Position numbers and translations under genes: made by a program. Shown here one piece after another: positions 19,975 through 29,507 of a stretch of 64,000 bases of DNA. Source of the stretch: Mactra quadrangularis (Eukaryota > Mollusca > Bivalvia > Venerida > Mactridae); contig CM046307.1 of NCBI GenBank assembly GCA_025267735.1, positions 3,457,258 through 3,521,257 on the forward strand, written 5' to 3'. Position 1 is the first letter of the stretch, and each line of letters begins with the position of its first letter. The notes beneath the pieces are model-generated. The model did not search any database, was not told where the DNA came from, and worked only from the letters and a program-made list of their open reading frames with translations.

Positions 19975-20352
19975 CGGGGCCCCTAAAGTGACATTTTGAA
20001 AACCTTTTTCTTATTTTCACAATTATTTAGTTTAAACGAAATAATAGTATTTCATTTTTTCGAAATATTTCTTATGTTTTGTCGAAATTAATATTTTGTG
20101 TACATTACAACCTCTGAAGAGCGACATCCGGCAGAGTTTGCTATAAAGTGTCGCTCTGCAAAGGTTTTGCAACGCAGAGGGAGACTTTTTTCACTGATCA
20201 CGTCCATTTTCAGTTCGGAAAACTGGTCATTATACATTCCGTACGAGATTTGAAAAATAACATTACGATTAAACGAAATAATATAACGTTTAAACAAAAT
20301 AATTGTGAAAATAAAAAAAGTATTTCAAAATGTCACTTTATAGGAGTCTCCG
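19975..20352. mobile_element. Tc1/mariner-type MITE, CGGAGCCCC family, copy 2
   Basis: Flanked by TA (19973-19974, 20353-20354). The left end is CGGGGCCCCTAAAGTGACAT and the right end ATGTCACTTTATAGGAGTCTCCG in diverged form. The central 20090-20260 has no counterpart in copy 1 (14751-15008) and may be an insertion or the part deleted there. It abuts the preceding hAT-like element with no spacer. Confidence 0.78.
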
Positions 20353-20485
20353 TAATTTCACTATTTTAGGGAATGTAGAATACCAAATTCTTTCAATTTG
20401 AGCAAAAATATGTATATTTTAAGTAACTTAAGATACATCGAAGTATGGGCTTTGTTTAGACAAAAATAATATAAAAAGCTCTTAC

Positions 20486-20504
20486 CGACATGATGGTATA
20501 CTGT
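20486..20504 (-). CDS. Candidate first or micro-exon of the SH2 gene
   Basis: On the minus strand ATG TCG (20491 down to 20486) is followed by a GTAAGA donor in phase 0, which fits SH2 exon 16551-16687 exactly: Met-Ser-Asn-Asp-Lys. An A at -3 makes the ATG acceptable, so this may be the coding start with 5' UTR upstream. Alternatively TTTGACTTAG just above 20504 is an acceptor. The 19-nt micro-exon would then join the phase-2 end of the von Willebrand A-like exon 24583-24712 in frame. Sequence alone cannot decide. Confidence 0.4.
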
Positions 20505-20662
20505 CTAAGTCAAACTAACTCCATCTATTAGATACACTTTCAAATAAAATTCTTTAAATTCATTAAATCTTATATTAACTGTCTAAAAAAGTATGTTATA
20601 AACATAACTTAGATTTTCCCCCAGAAGCATCATTTATCATATATAACCTGATGTTTAATGTA

Positions 20663-21139
20663 TGGTGGCATATTTCTGCCACCAAATAACCACATAACTA
20701 ACACGTTATTTAAGTGGTTAACTATTTACGTAACTAGTTAAACAGATAATTAACTAGTTAATTAAGTGGTTAACTAGTTACGTAACTAGTTATTTTTTTT
20801 CAATAAATAAAACATAACAGGAAATGAATGCAAGTTAGTGCATACAACTGTTATTCTTGCATAAGTTTACCAATTTAATGTTAAGTGGTTAACTAGTTAC
20901 GAACTAGTTAACCTCTTAATTAACTAGTTAATTAAGTGATTATCTAGTTAACGTAACTAGGTAAACACTTACCACTTATCTATAATGATCTTTAATTCAT
21001 TGAAAAAAATAACTAGTTATATAACTAGTTAACTTCTTAATTAACTAGGTCATTATCTGGTTAACTAGTTACGCAACTAGTTCATCATCTAATTAGCGTG
21101 TTAGTTATGTGGTTATCTGGTGGCAGAAATATGCCACCA
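20663..21139. mobile_element. TA-flanked foldback element with AACTAGTT repeats
   Basis: A 477-bp inverted-repeat element between TA dinucleotides (20661-20662, 21140-21141). Its ends are TGGTGGCATATTTCTGCCAC and the complement GTGGCAGAAATATGCCACCA, each itself a small palindrome. The arms continue as AACCACATAACTAACACG. The inside is built from repeated, self-complementary TTAACTAGTTACGTAACTAG-type blocks. Tc1/mariner-like target; non-coding. Confidence 0.82.
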
Positions 21140-21346
21140 TAGTAATGTTATATTATAAATGAAGTTGATACGTTATCACAAAGGTGATTTCATGTACGTA
21201 CGTATCAGATTTAGTAAACTGATACCTTGAAAGACGAGGCAGTGTTTGATGGTCTACACTTCCTGGTTGAATATACGTAGAGTAGATATAATTTAACAAA
21301 TAAACTTAAATATACATGTACATATTGTAGTTTATATCATTACAAT

Positions 21347-22137
21347 TAGTCCTAAATATAAGACCCTTCATAACTATTTTATCATACGGACGTTCTTCTG
21401 TTATGCAGGGTCTTAACGGATTGCTTCAAAAACGCATAGCAAAATATTTTTTTCAAAAAGTAAATGAATGTGGGTCAAATTAGCACCAATCGATAGATAA
21501 AAGTTTACTTTTATTCTTTCCATAAAGCAAAAGATAAAAATCAGTTTTTTCCCATATGAAAACACCAATTACTTTTCCTGCTATCCAGGATTGTCGCCGC
21601 TTGCCTCCATTTTGAACTGAATTCGTGTCGGTAAATAAAGTTTCGAATCGCTTAGTTTACTTAAACGAATTTTAATCTCTCAAGAGTAGTCGTTCTTACT
21701 GTCAACAGTCACAAGTATGCACGGAACGGTCCGGATACTGGCTTTTATACTGTACCTAATATATTCGTTCAAAATCATTTCTTACAAATGGCGTGACCAA
21801 ATTTAAATTCGGATTGCTTTGGCTATTATTGCACGATTATTGTGACAAACTGAAAGTACTCGTTAATTAAGGATTTTAAATGGATTTTTCGACTGTCTAA
21901 GGTTAGCATTTGATATTATTTTACTTTCATCATGTGTATTTTTTGTTTATCTTTCTATTGGTGTATCGTTTTATTGCAAATTTTTCGAATTAAAACGAGT
22001 AGAACGTTCAGACCTGATTCGATGTCTGTACACTAAAATTTTTGCTATGCGTTTTTGAAGCTATCCGTTAAGACCCTACGTAACAGAGAAATGTCAAAAT
22101 GATAAAAAAGTTACGTAGGGTCTTATATTTAGGACTA
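21347..22137. mobile_element. Mutator-like (MULE) non-autonomous element
   Basis: A 791-bp insertion with the exact 9-bp duplication CATTACAAT (21338-21346, 22138-22146). Terminal repeats begin TAGTCCTAAATATAAGACCC and end GGGTCTTATATTTAGGACTA. A second, inner inverted pair (AAAAACGCATAGCAAAAT / TTTTGCTATGCGTTTTTGAAG) lies about 80 bp in. Nine-bp duplications with long or compound inverted repeats are typical of Mutator relatives. No transposase ORF. Confidence 0.85.
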
Positions 22138-22530
22138 CATTACAATGTGTCAGATAAGAGTTCACAATTATAAATTATCCCCAAAACATTTATATCGATT
22201 AAAACAATAACTTTATTATTTGTAAACAAATGTATCCTATCATAGTATTCCCTCAGTACAAAACTGTGTTTTGACCACTAGGGTTTTTACAAAAAAAACT
22301 TGAGTGTTATTGTACACTGAATTTTTAATGTTTTTACCGCGTCAGATGCTTTAAATCTATAAACTTATGATGGTATGATACTGTACGGACAAAATAAATA
22401 TTTGTTTTCCTATCAAAATAATTAATGGAGATAATATCTCACTTTCATAACGAGTACATTTTATAATTTTGCAACATAGTTATTATTGCCCTTTGATATT
22501 GAACCTGATTTTAGTGTGTCCATATACGGA

Positions 22531-22669
22531 TGTTGAACCTCATTTTTCACAACCCGTATTTTTCACAACTTGTGAAAACCACGTACGCATTTTTCACAAC
22601 TTGTGAAAAACACGTTAGTAATTTTCACAAGTTGTGAAAAACACGGGTTGTGAAAAATGAGGTTCAACA
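22531..22669. mobile_element. Small foldback element (TGTTGAACC...GGTTCAACA)
   Basis: A 139-bp palindrome with ends TGTTGAACCTCATTTTTCAC and GTGAAAAATGAGGTTCAACA. It is filled with copies of TTTTTCACAACTTGTGAAAA, itself a palindrome. A truncated relative occurs at 54890-54984. No target duplication is seen. Confidence 0.75.
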
Positions 22670-23234
22670 AAGCACTGTCAGAACGGTTTATTGAAAGTTT
22701 TTCTCCAACTGCGTGTGTAGGAACCAAGCCGAGGGAATCAAATATAGGAAAGTGATAAGTGAGTAAAATTTCAAATAGAAGATATTCTGGTTCCCTGCCT
22801 TCATTTATTACGGAAAGTTATAGGCCTAAAAAGGGAAGGAACTTCAGACTAGATAGAAAATTGAACTCATAAATTCGTTCAAGTGGTAATTTCAAAATTT
22901 GGATAAATACAAATATGACAAACATCTAAAATCAAAGCGATGAAAGCACTGCATTTGTTCGGGTTTGAAAAGTGAAATTAGTTCTCCAACAACATTTGTA
23001 AACAAAGAACAGTTCAGTGATATTAATTTGATAGGTAGAACAGCATTGTTTCGATTCAAAACACTTCTCACAATCGAACTATATATACAGCAGGCAAACC
23101 GGACAGACGAACACACAACAGGGTAGTTCGAACTAGCCAACTTCGGGTCTTCGATCTTTCACTAACGTATGTTTTCAGCTAATTAAGGCTGTTGTTCCAA
23201 AACATTATGCATAATACACGTACGTATTTATATA

Positions 23235-24104
23235 CTCAAACGAAAAAGAAACGCAGGGTAAACTTCAGTGGTGATTTATGGTGAATTATAAGAATGACAT
23301 TGAAATTGGGATATTGATTTATCAAGAACTATCTTTCGTGAACTAAATTTGGAAATTTTCGTTGGATTTTGACCTTTACTTTTTCTGTTATTCCCGAGGG
23401 GAATGTGCCGCTAACCAAGTCATTCGACGCGCGCGATGTGGAGGAGTAAGAGGCAAACCAATGCATGGACGTCTACAACGCAGACCCGCCTCACGTAATC
23501 GGTTCCTTACAGTTTGGTAGTGAATACGACGGTTATGATTGCTTACTGTATTGTTAGCAGTTTCAGTGGCAGTAACGTAACGATTACGCAGGTGTGCGAG
23601 ACGTATAGCTCTGTCCTGACCTTGTGTCGTGACGCGCAGACGCCCTGTCCGAGGCTGGTCGGCAAGCTTTCCTGTTTCCCTAAGTCGACGAACAAGTCGC
23701 ACTATGGTCGAAACATTCACGCCAAACTGCATAGACACCTGCTGTTGCGTTTGACCTTGCATTAGCAACGTAAAGGCCTGACCCCGCTGAACGTCAGTAA
23801 GCCTTGCCATTTACGTAGAAAGTTAAAACAGAGTTTTAATACGGAAAACAGTGTATAAATGTCTAGAGTATTGGATGGTATGAAAAGATGTGTTGAAGAA
23901 ATTATCAAATTTATTCTGCACGAAATTTTTGCATTTCTTCGCTTGTATTACGTGACACTGAACGTTTCATGCTTCAGTAACTTTTCATTATGTGTTGAGT
24001 AAATAGATGCCTAGATAATAATCTGACCAATTTTCTTCATCTTACACAAAGGCGATAAAAAGTTATTCCATATCATTTTACCCTGCGTTTCTTTTTCGTT
24101 TGGG
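23235..24104 (-). mobile_element. Tc1/mariner element with internally deleted transposase
   Basis: An 870-bp element flanked by TA (23233-23234, 24105-24106). The inverted repeats are about 28 bp, starting CTCAAACGAAAAAGAAACGC on one side and CCCAAACGAAAAAGAAACGC on the other. It encodes only the N-terminal part of a transposase on the minus strand (23388-23810), so it is non-autonomous. Confidence 0.9.
23388..23810 (-). pseudogene. Truncated Tc1/mariner transposase (DNA-binding part only)
   Basis: A 140-residue minus-strand ORF starting MARLTDVQRGQAFTLLMQG. Residues about 1-55 form a helix-turn-helix (QTQQQVSMQFGVNVSTIVRL) and about 58-125 a second one after RPRTGR-like QPRTGR, with an LRCRRP basic stretch; these recognise the inverted repeats. 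Related transposases continue for some 200 more residues with the DDE/D catalytic core. Here the frame ends at RMTWLAAHSPRE, and the rest of the element is too short to hold the core. It could bind its ends but not cut, so it might act as a repressor or be inert. GC content is higher than the surroundings, suggesting a fairly recent arrival. Confidence 0.85.
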
Positions 24105-24334
24105 TATAGATTACTGTATGAAGTATTGAGCTAAACGTCACAGTTCAACATTTTTCTGTCATGTTACGGCTGTCAGGCGTTCATTTATTTCCTCTGATAG
24201 GCCTGCATCTCAGAAAGCAAACGTTTAACATTGTATTAAGTACATGTGGTCAGTAGCTGTTTACTGTCATACGTGATATAGGAGTATGTAAGAGAACGGC
24301 CAGTGAAAACATTTTATGACTATACTCGACAAAA

Positions 24335-24430
24335 GTAAGTAAGTCCTACCCGGTTATCGAACCTGCGATCCTTGTATTTGTCGTCGGGCTTAACAGACTG
24401 AAGTTTTTTTACCGGGATCCGCCAGCTAGA
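24335..24430 (-). repeat. tRNA-like SINE fragment
   Basis: The minus strand carries GATCGCAGGTTCGATAACCG, a pol III box B-like T-arm, then GGTAGGACTTACTT. No box A or tail is recognisable. Fragmentary. Confidence 0.4.
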
Positions 24431-24582
24431 TATGGGCAGACCCAAGCTAGAACCTTACTTGAAAAGAGTGAAATATTTTGAAAATAACATCTTCTGCAGC
24501 AGTTCTGATCGCCTCATTCCTTCTCAAAAGAATAAAGCGGATTAGGACGGGTATAGGAAGTTACACGTATAAGGTAGCTTAC

Positions 24583-24712
24583 CTAGACACAATTGTTCTC
24601 TGTATTTGTTTTCTAATAACGTTCAGAGATTTAACATCTGATACATGAAATAAATGATCTGGTGTGGTAGATATATGTTGTAGTTCTACTAAGTCTGCAT
24701 CGTTACCAATAC
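24583..24712 (-). CDS. Exon of a von Willebrand A-like domain (C-terminal part)
   Basis: Minus-strand exon of 130 bp, with acceptor TTGTTTACAG and donor GTAAGC. It enters in phase 1 and leaves in phase 2. It reads GIGNDADLVELQHISTTPDH, LFHVSDVKSLNVI, then RKQIQRTIVSR. This is the usual end of a vWA fold: the (A)VGIG strand, the acidic loop, 'EL..IASDPDHVF.V..F..L' and a final helix. vWA domains bind ligands or partners through a metal site. The exon carrying the hydrophobic strand ending in TDG should lie between here and 26306, but I could not find it, so the gene may be decayed or use an exon I missed. Confidence 0.55.
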
Positions 24713-25311
24713 CTGTAAACAATTGACATAGACATTGACTAGATTTTATTGCTGGTTATTATGGTGGTGTAAATGGGTACCTGTAAGGGTCATGCACTGT
24801 ATGCTGAGGCTGCAATCAGTGCCGTATGTTAACAGTTGTGTGTGACTCGATGATCGGGGAAGTTGATGTCAAGAGTCGACTGAATAGTGATACTAATAGA
24901 GTAGACGTCAAAAACCTTGGTTTAACTTGCTTTAACGTTAGCTTAAATGTACATGAATATACAAAACAAGCCTGTTTAAAATAATTATTAATCATGATAA
25001 AGAAATAATAAAAAAAATATGAAAGAATTAATCTTCATTTGTTTTATATTAAAATATAGGCTCGAACGTTGATGCCCGTAGAAATTAAAATCACGATTGC
25101 ATACAGCACTTTGAAAAAATTGAAACATAAACCTATGTTACCTAGTAAGAAACAAAGGGCAACAATCACGGGAAGAACCCCCGGTTTGCTCAAACTTTTT
25201 GTCTCGAGCATTCGAGTTTGTGATTGCGAACATTGCTCTCTCTAAATATTATATTACTATTATGTATCATGGCCACTACATTGCGGCAACTGTGGACCTG
25301 GCAACTGTTTA

Positions 25312-26015
25312 TGCTAGGTTTACATCAGGCCACGATCTCCCCGATTAGCCAGAGGCTAAAATATCGGGGAGCTCTACGATTAAATGGTATACTCCACGTT
25401 CTGTTACGCTTCCTTACGAAATCAGCACGTTTTGTTGCGCTGTACTGCGCTTTGCTACGATCGAGCCCACGATATGCATCACGTTCAGTTACGCTTTGTT
25501 GCGATCAACACGATTGGCTTCCACGCTCCACCACGTTCCGTTACGTCCTGTTAAGATCTCCCACGACAAAGCCGCTTTGTTGCGATTTCCTGCGATTTGA
25601 CCTACGATTTGAAACAAATGACCACGTTTTACGTCACGATTTGATATTTAAACAAGAAATAATTCTTTCCCAGCGACGCGGGATGAAAAAATGTGTCCAC
25701 GCAGGTCCCGATCTGTTGCGATTGTACTCCTCGTTCTGTTACGTTCTGTGACGTTCTGTTACGATTCGGTACGTTCCGTTACGTTTTGTTACGAAGGCCA
25801 CGCTCTGTCACGATTAGATAATGAATAGGGGCAATCGTGGTGAAATTTAAGTTTGATTTAAAATCTGTCCCGATGCCAACGATGTCCCCGATTCAACCAC
25901 GTTCCGTTACGCTCCCCCACGATCACACCGATTCGACTCCACGCTCTGTTACGTTCGCCACGATGCTCTGGAATCGGGGACATCGTGGTAATCGTGGCCA
26001 GATGTAAACCTAGCA
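25312..26015. mobile_element. Harbinger-like MITE with internal GTTCTGTTACG repeats
   Basis: A 704-bp element flanked by TTA (25309-25311, 26016-26018). The ends are TGCTAGGTTTACATCAGGCC and the near complement GGCCAGATGTAAACCTAGCA. A 3-bp TTA/TAA target is typical of PIF/Harbinger. The inside is unusual: a degenerate array of a 12-mer near ACGTTCTGTTACG on both strands, and GATTxxCCCCGAT blocks near the ends. The long ORF inside (25224-25751) is a product of this low-complexity array. Confidence 0.78.
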
Positions 26016-26305
26016 TTAATAATGAGGCTGTGTATCTGTAGGCAAGTTTAACGAGTCACGATATAGCAGTGGCGAAACGATATACTTTCTTGATAGTAAA
26101 TTACTAAATGATTATTAAAGATTTTACGAATGTAACTTGTCTAGATTCGTATCTCTTTGTGCTTTTGCATATCTCACGGTTTCGTCTATGAAAGAAGTCC
26201 TTTCGTTACACGCACAATAATGTTATCATATTAAACAATCATGTAGGTCTTTGTCGAAAATGTTTACGTTTAAAAGTACAAAAAACGAACATGAAAAAGG
26301 CCTAC

Positions 26306-26380
26306 CTTAAAAAGCTCTCTCATTTTTCGTAATGCAATATCTGTTCCGGTAAGTCCATGCCATAACTTTATATATACGAG
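26306..26380 (-). CDS. Exon of a von Willebrand A-like domain (middle part)
   Basis: Minus-strand exon of exactly 25 codons, phase 0, with acceptor TATATTTTCAG and donor GTAGGC. It reads LVYIKLWHGLTGTDIALRKM followed by RELFK. The pattern I...GGxTxTxxAL..M...LF is the vWA segment carrying the metal-site Thr (MIDAS loop 2) and the following helix. It lies upstream of exon 24583-24712 on the same strand in the expected order, which supports a shared gene despite a missing middle exon. No further upstream exon was recognised. Confidence 0.5.
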
Positions 26381-27061
26381 CTGAAAATATATTAGCTTAG
26401 AATTGATTTTAATGGACAGTAAAGTTCCATATTTTAACATTATTGATCATTATTGATCGATGAGCTTAAAAGGGGCACTTTTCCTCTTAATGTTATACAT
26501 TGTATTTAGAACTTAAAACTCGAAATTTCGAATGATTTTATATTATCCTTGACAGTCTTTATAATGGATCTTTATTGCATATTGTATAAAAGTACATATT
26601 CTGGTGAAATGAAGTATTTTGAATTAAAAAGCAAACTATAAACAAACGGGTCCATGGAAAAAAGGATACGCGCAGAACTTTGCATCTAGTACCCTGAAGG
26701 AGTAGCTGGTTCGAAAACAACTATGCTAGTTACACCATCCTATGCAAATTTGACAATTGCCTAAAAGTTGTCGGACTTGTGGAATCCGTTGGTAGGGGAT
26801 TGAGTTGTCTCGGGTTGAGTTGTCTTTGGGTTGAGTTGTTCCGACATTTCCGTTACGGAACGTTCGGAACGCTCAGGGTAACTGAGCTGGTAAGAGGATT
26901 ACGACACACACGTCACGCACACTCATCACAACCAATGTCATCGCATATATTACGATTTGAAATGTTTCGATAATTCAATAAGTAAATAGTCACTTGGTGC
27001 CGCTAAGGTCAAGTGATTTATCATTCAAATGTCCTTGGTCATTCACTACGAACAATCTCGA

Positions 27062-27115
27062 ACATCATTCGGAACACCACGACTATTCATTGAATGAATA
27101 ATCTCGGAAAAGCGT
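27062..27115 (-). repeat. Dispersed repeat fragment
   Basis: Inverted copy of the stretch at 12025-12077: CGAGATTATTCATTCA in reverse complement, next to a GGTGTTCCGAATG-like end. A third, diverged copy is at 34209-34253. Nature unknown. Confidence 0.4.
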
Positions 27116-27666
27116 AGGGGAACCAGGGCATTGAGTTTTTACTACATATGCGAGAAGCATAGGCGAAGTACTCAACACATTTTTTTAATTCACAAGGCTT
27201 GGTATAACACTTATGTAAAAATGTGACTTAATATTTTTCGGCAGTAGCATGGAATATTGCTTTCAAACTAAAATGAGACATTTACCATCGCCTAAACGAT
27301 CGTCGATTTCTTTTTTTCAACACCAGAAAAGCATTTCGTGTGGTAGTATGACGCAAAAGTAGTTCAAATACGACATCTTTATATGTCCAAGCATTTTAGC
27401 CATCCGCTACAAATAACCTTTACCTGCTTCGCCTCGCGAATGTACAATGATGTAAAAAACAGATGTTTTGGCCATGGAATTCAGAATGATGTGTCGCTAT
27501 TTCATGTGTTAAATCGGTTGCCTAAAGTAAACTTTAAACGTAATGTAGTGTATATATTTAAAATATATTAAAATAATCTGTATGTGTTGATATTTTACAA
27601 ATATTGTAAAAAATGAGGAACCTTACATAAATATGCATCGAATTTGTTTAGTCCATGCACACATTA

Positions 27667-29507
27667 TCCCAGCCAACATTTTATATCGGCCCGACATCAA
27701 ACCTATATGGTTTTCTATGACGGCCCGACGTCGGATTTAATCTCGGCTGCAAATAGGAATGATGTCGACCCGACATCGGTAGTACAATATCGGGCCGATG
27801 TCCACACAATATCGGCCCGATATTTCTTGCCTACATCGGGCCGACATCAAAACAATAGCGGTGTGATGTCAGTCAACAGTAGAAATTATTCTATATCGGT
27901 CCGACAGCAAACCTATATAGTTTTCTATGACGGCCCAACGTCGGATTTAACCTCGGCTGCAAATAGGAATGATGTCGACCCGACATCGGTTATACAATAT
28001 CGGGCCGATGTCTACACAATGTCGGTCCGATATTTCTTGCCTACATCGGGCCGACATCAAAACAATAGCGGTGTGATGTCAGTCAACAGTAAAAATTATT
28101 CTATATCGGTTCGACAGTAAAACGTTATGGTTTTCTATGACGGCCCAACGTCGGATTTAACCTCGGCTGCAAATAGGAATGATGTCCACCCGACATCGGT
28201 AGTACAATATCGGGCCGATGTCTAAACAATATCGGCCCGATATTTCTTGCCTACATCGGACTAACATCAAAACAATAGCGGTGTACATGTACATTAATAA
28301 TCCGTGGAGTGAAAATAAACAGCCAGTATGCAAAAAACAAACGGATTTGTTACAAAAAAGATTATAAAAGTGAATATTTAGTATATTCTAACTATAAAGA
28401 GCAAATGATAAATACGGCCTTGTTAAAGCATGTCGCGAAAGTATGTTACAAATATTTTCAACCATAATTTTACTTTAAAATAAGACAAACAGATAAATTT
28501 TGTATTTTTCAATTGCTCAAATGGTTAAAATGAAGTAATTAACAGTGTTTACACATTTGTTAAATCATCATTAGATCTACTTTTAAAAGAAAATAAACTT
28601 CACCTTCATCACTTTCCTTTGACTTTTAGTTTTTTTGGTTGAAAGAAGGAATGCAGTGAATATTAGCCAGTTCTTCATTTAAAATAATATTATTATATAA
28701 GAGTGGTTTTTATGTACTTAAAAAATATTGATTTCAGTTACAAACAACGTTTCATTTCAAAACACAGCTAAAATTATTTTAAAATTCATACCAAAATGTA
28801 CAATTATTTGCTGCATGGTAATCAAGAAAACGCAATATCGTACCGTTGTCAATCCGATATACAAAATAGTTGCGTTCATTACCATGTAGGCCCGACGCAG
28901 ACCCGATATACGTTTTTTGACGTTACATGAAATAGGGTTTGTGTGGTTCTAGAAATTGAAATCATACACAGGACTATTTATTAACATACTTAAGTGAACA
29001 ATACAATTGCAGTTAGCATTTTTCAAAATATTGAGTATTTTGGCACTGCAGCGGTCCGATGTCGGTCCAAAAATAGGCACATTTTGCCGGTATGACAGTA
29101 CGTAAATATAATAAGTAGATAACAAAGGTGTTTCATTAGAATTAGTTTATTTCATAATATTTTAACGATTTAACAATATATGGAGGTGTAGCAGAAAACG
29201 CACTATCGTACCGATGTCAATCCGATATACAAAATAGTTACATTTATTGATCATGTAGGCCCGACGCAGACCCGATATACTTTTTTGATGTAACATGAAA
29301 TGGGGTTAGTGTGCTTCTAGTAATTAAAATAATACACAGAAATATTTATTAACATAATGAAGTAAGCAATTCAATTGCATTTATAATTTTTCAAAATATT
29401 GAGTATGTCGGCACTGCAGCGGTCCGATGTCGGCCCCAAGTCGGCACATTTTGCTGACATGCCGACATTAATTGTATATCGGCCCGATATGGTCATGCTG
29501 GCTGGGA
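27667..29507. mobile_element. Inverted-repeat element filled with CGGCCCGACATCGG satellites
   Basis: An element of 1.84 kb flanked by TA (27665-27666, 29508-29509). The ends are TCCCAGCCAACAT and ATGCTGGCTGGGA, followed inside by TATATCGGCCCGA-type sequence on both sides. The left half has about three tandem copies of a roughly 209-bp unit (27705-28300; each with CTATGACGGCCC and GCGGTGTGATGTCAG, the last copy truncated). The right half has two copies of a roughly 360-bp unit (about 28835-29115 and 29197-29470, each with CCGACGCAGACCCGATATAC). Motifs CGGCCCGATAT and CGGGCCGATGT recur on both strands and can fold extensively. Probably a non-autonomous DNA transposon; superfamily undecided. The ORF at 27644-28120 is a repeat artefact. 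Confidence 0.75.

Noticed and set aside
25224..25751. 175-codon open frame, Leu/Arg/Ser-rich
   Set aside because: It lies mostly in the ACGTTCTGTTACG array of the Harbinger-like MITE and simply translates the repeated 12-mer; no domain.
27644..28120. 158-codon open frame with repeated TSDL.SAANRNDVDPTS blocks
   Set aside because: The repetition follows the 209-bp DNA satellite, whose nearly in-phase copies keep the frame open; it starts outside the element and has no conserved counterpart.
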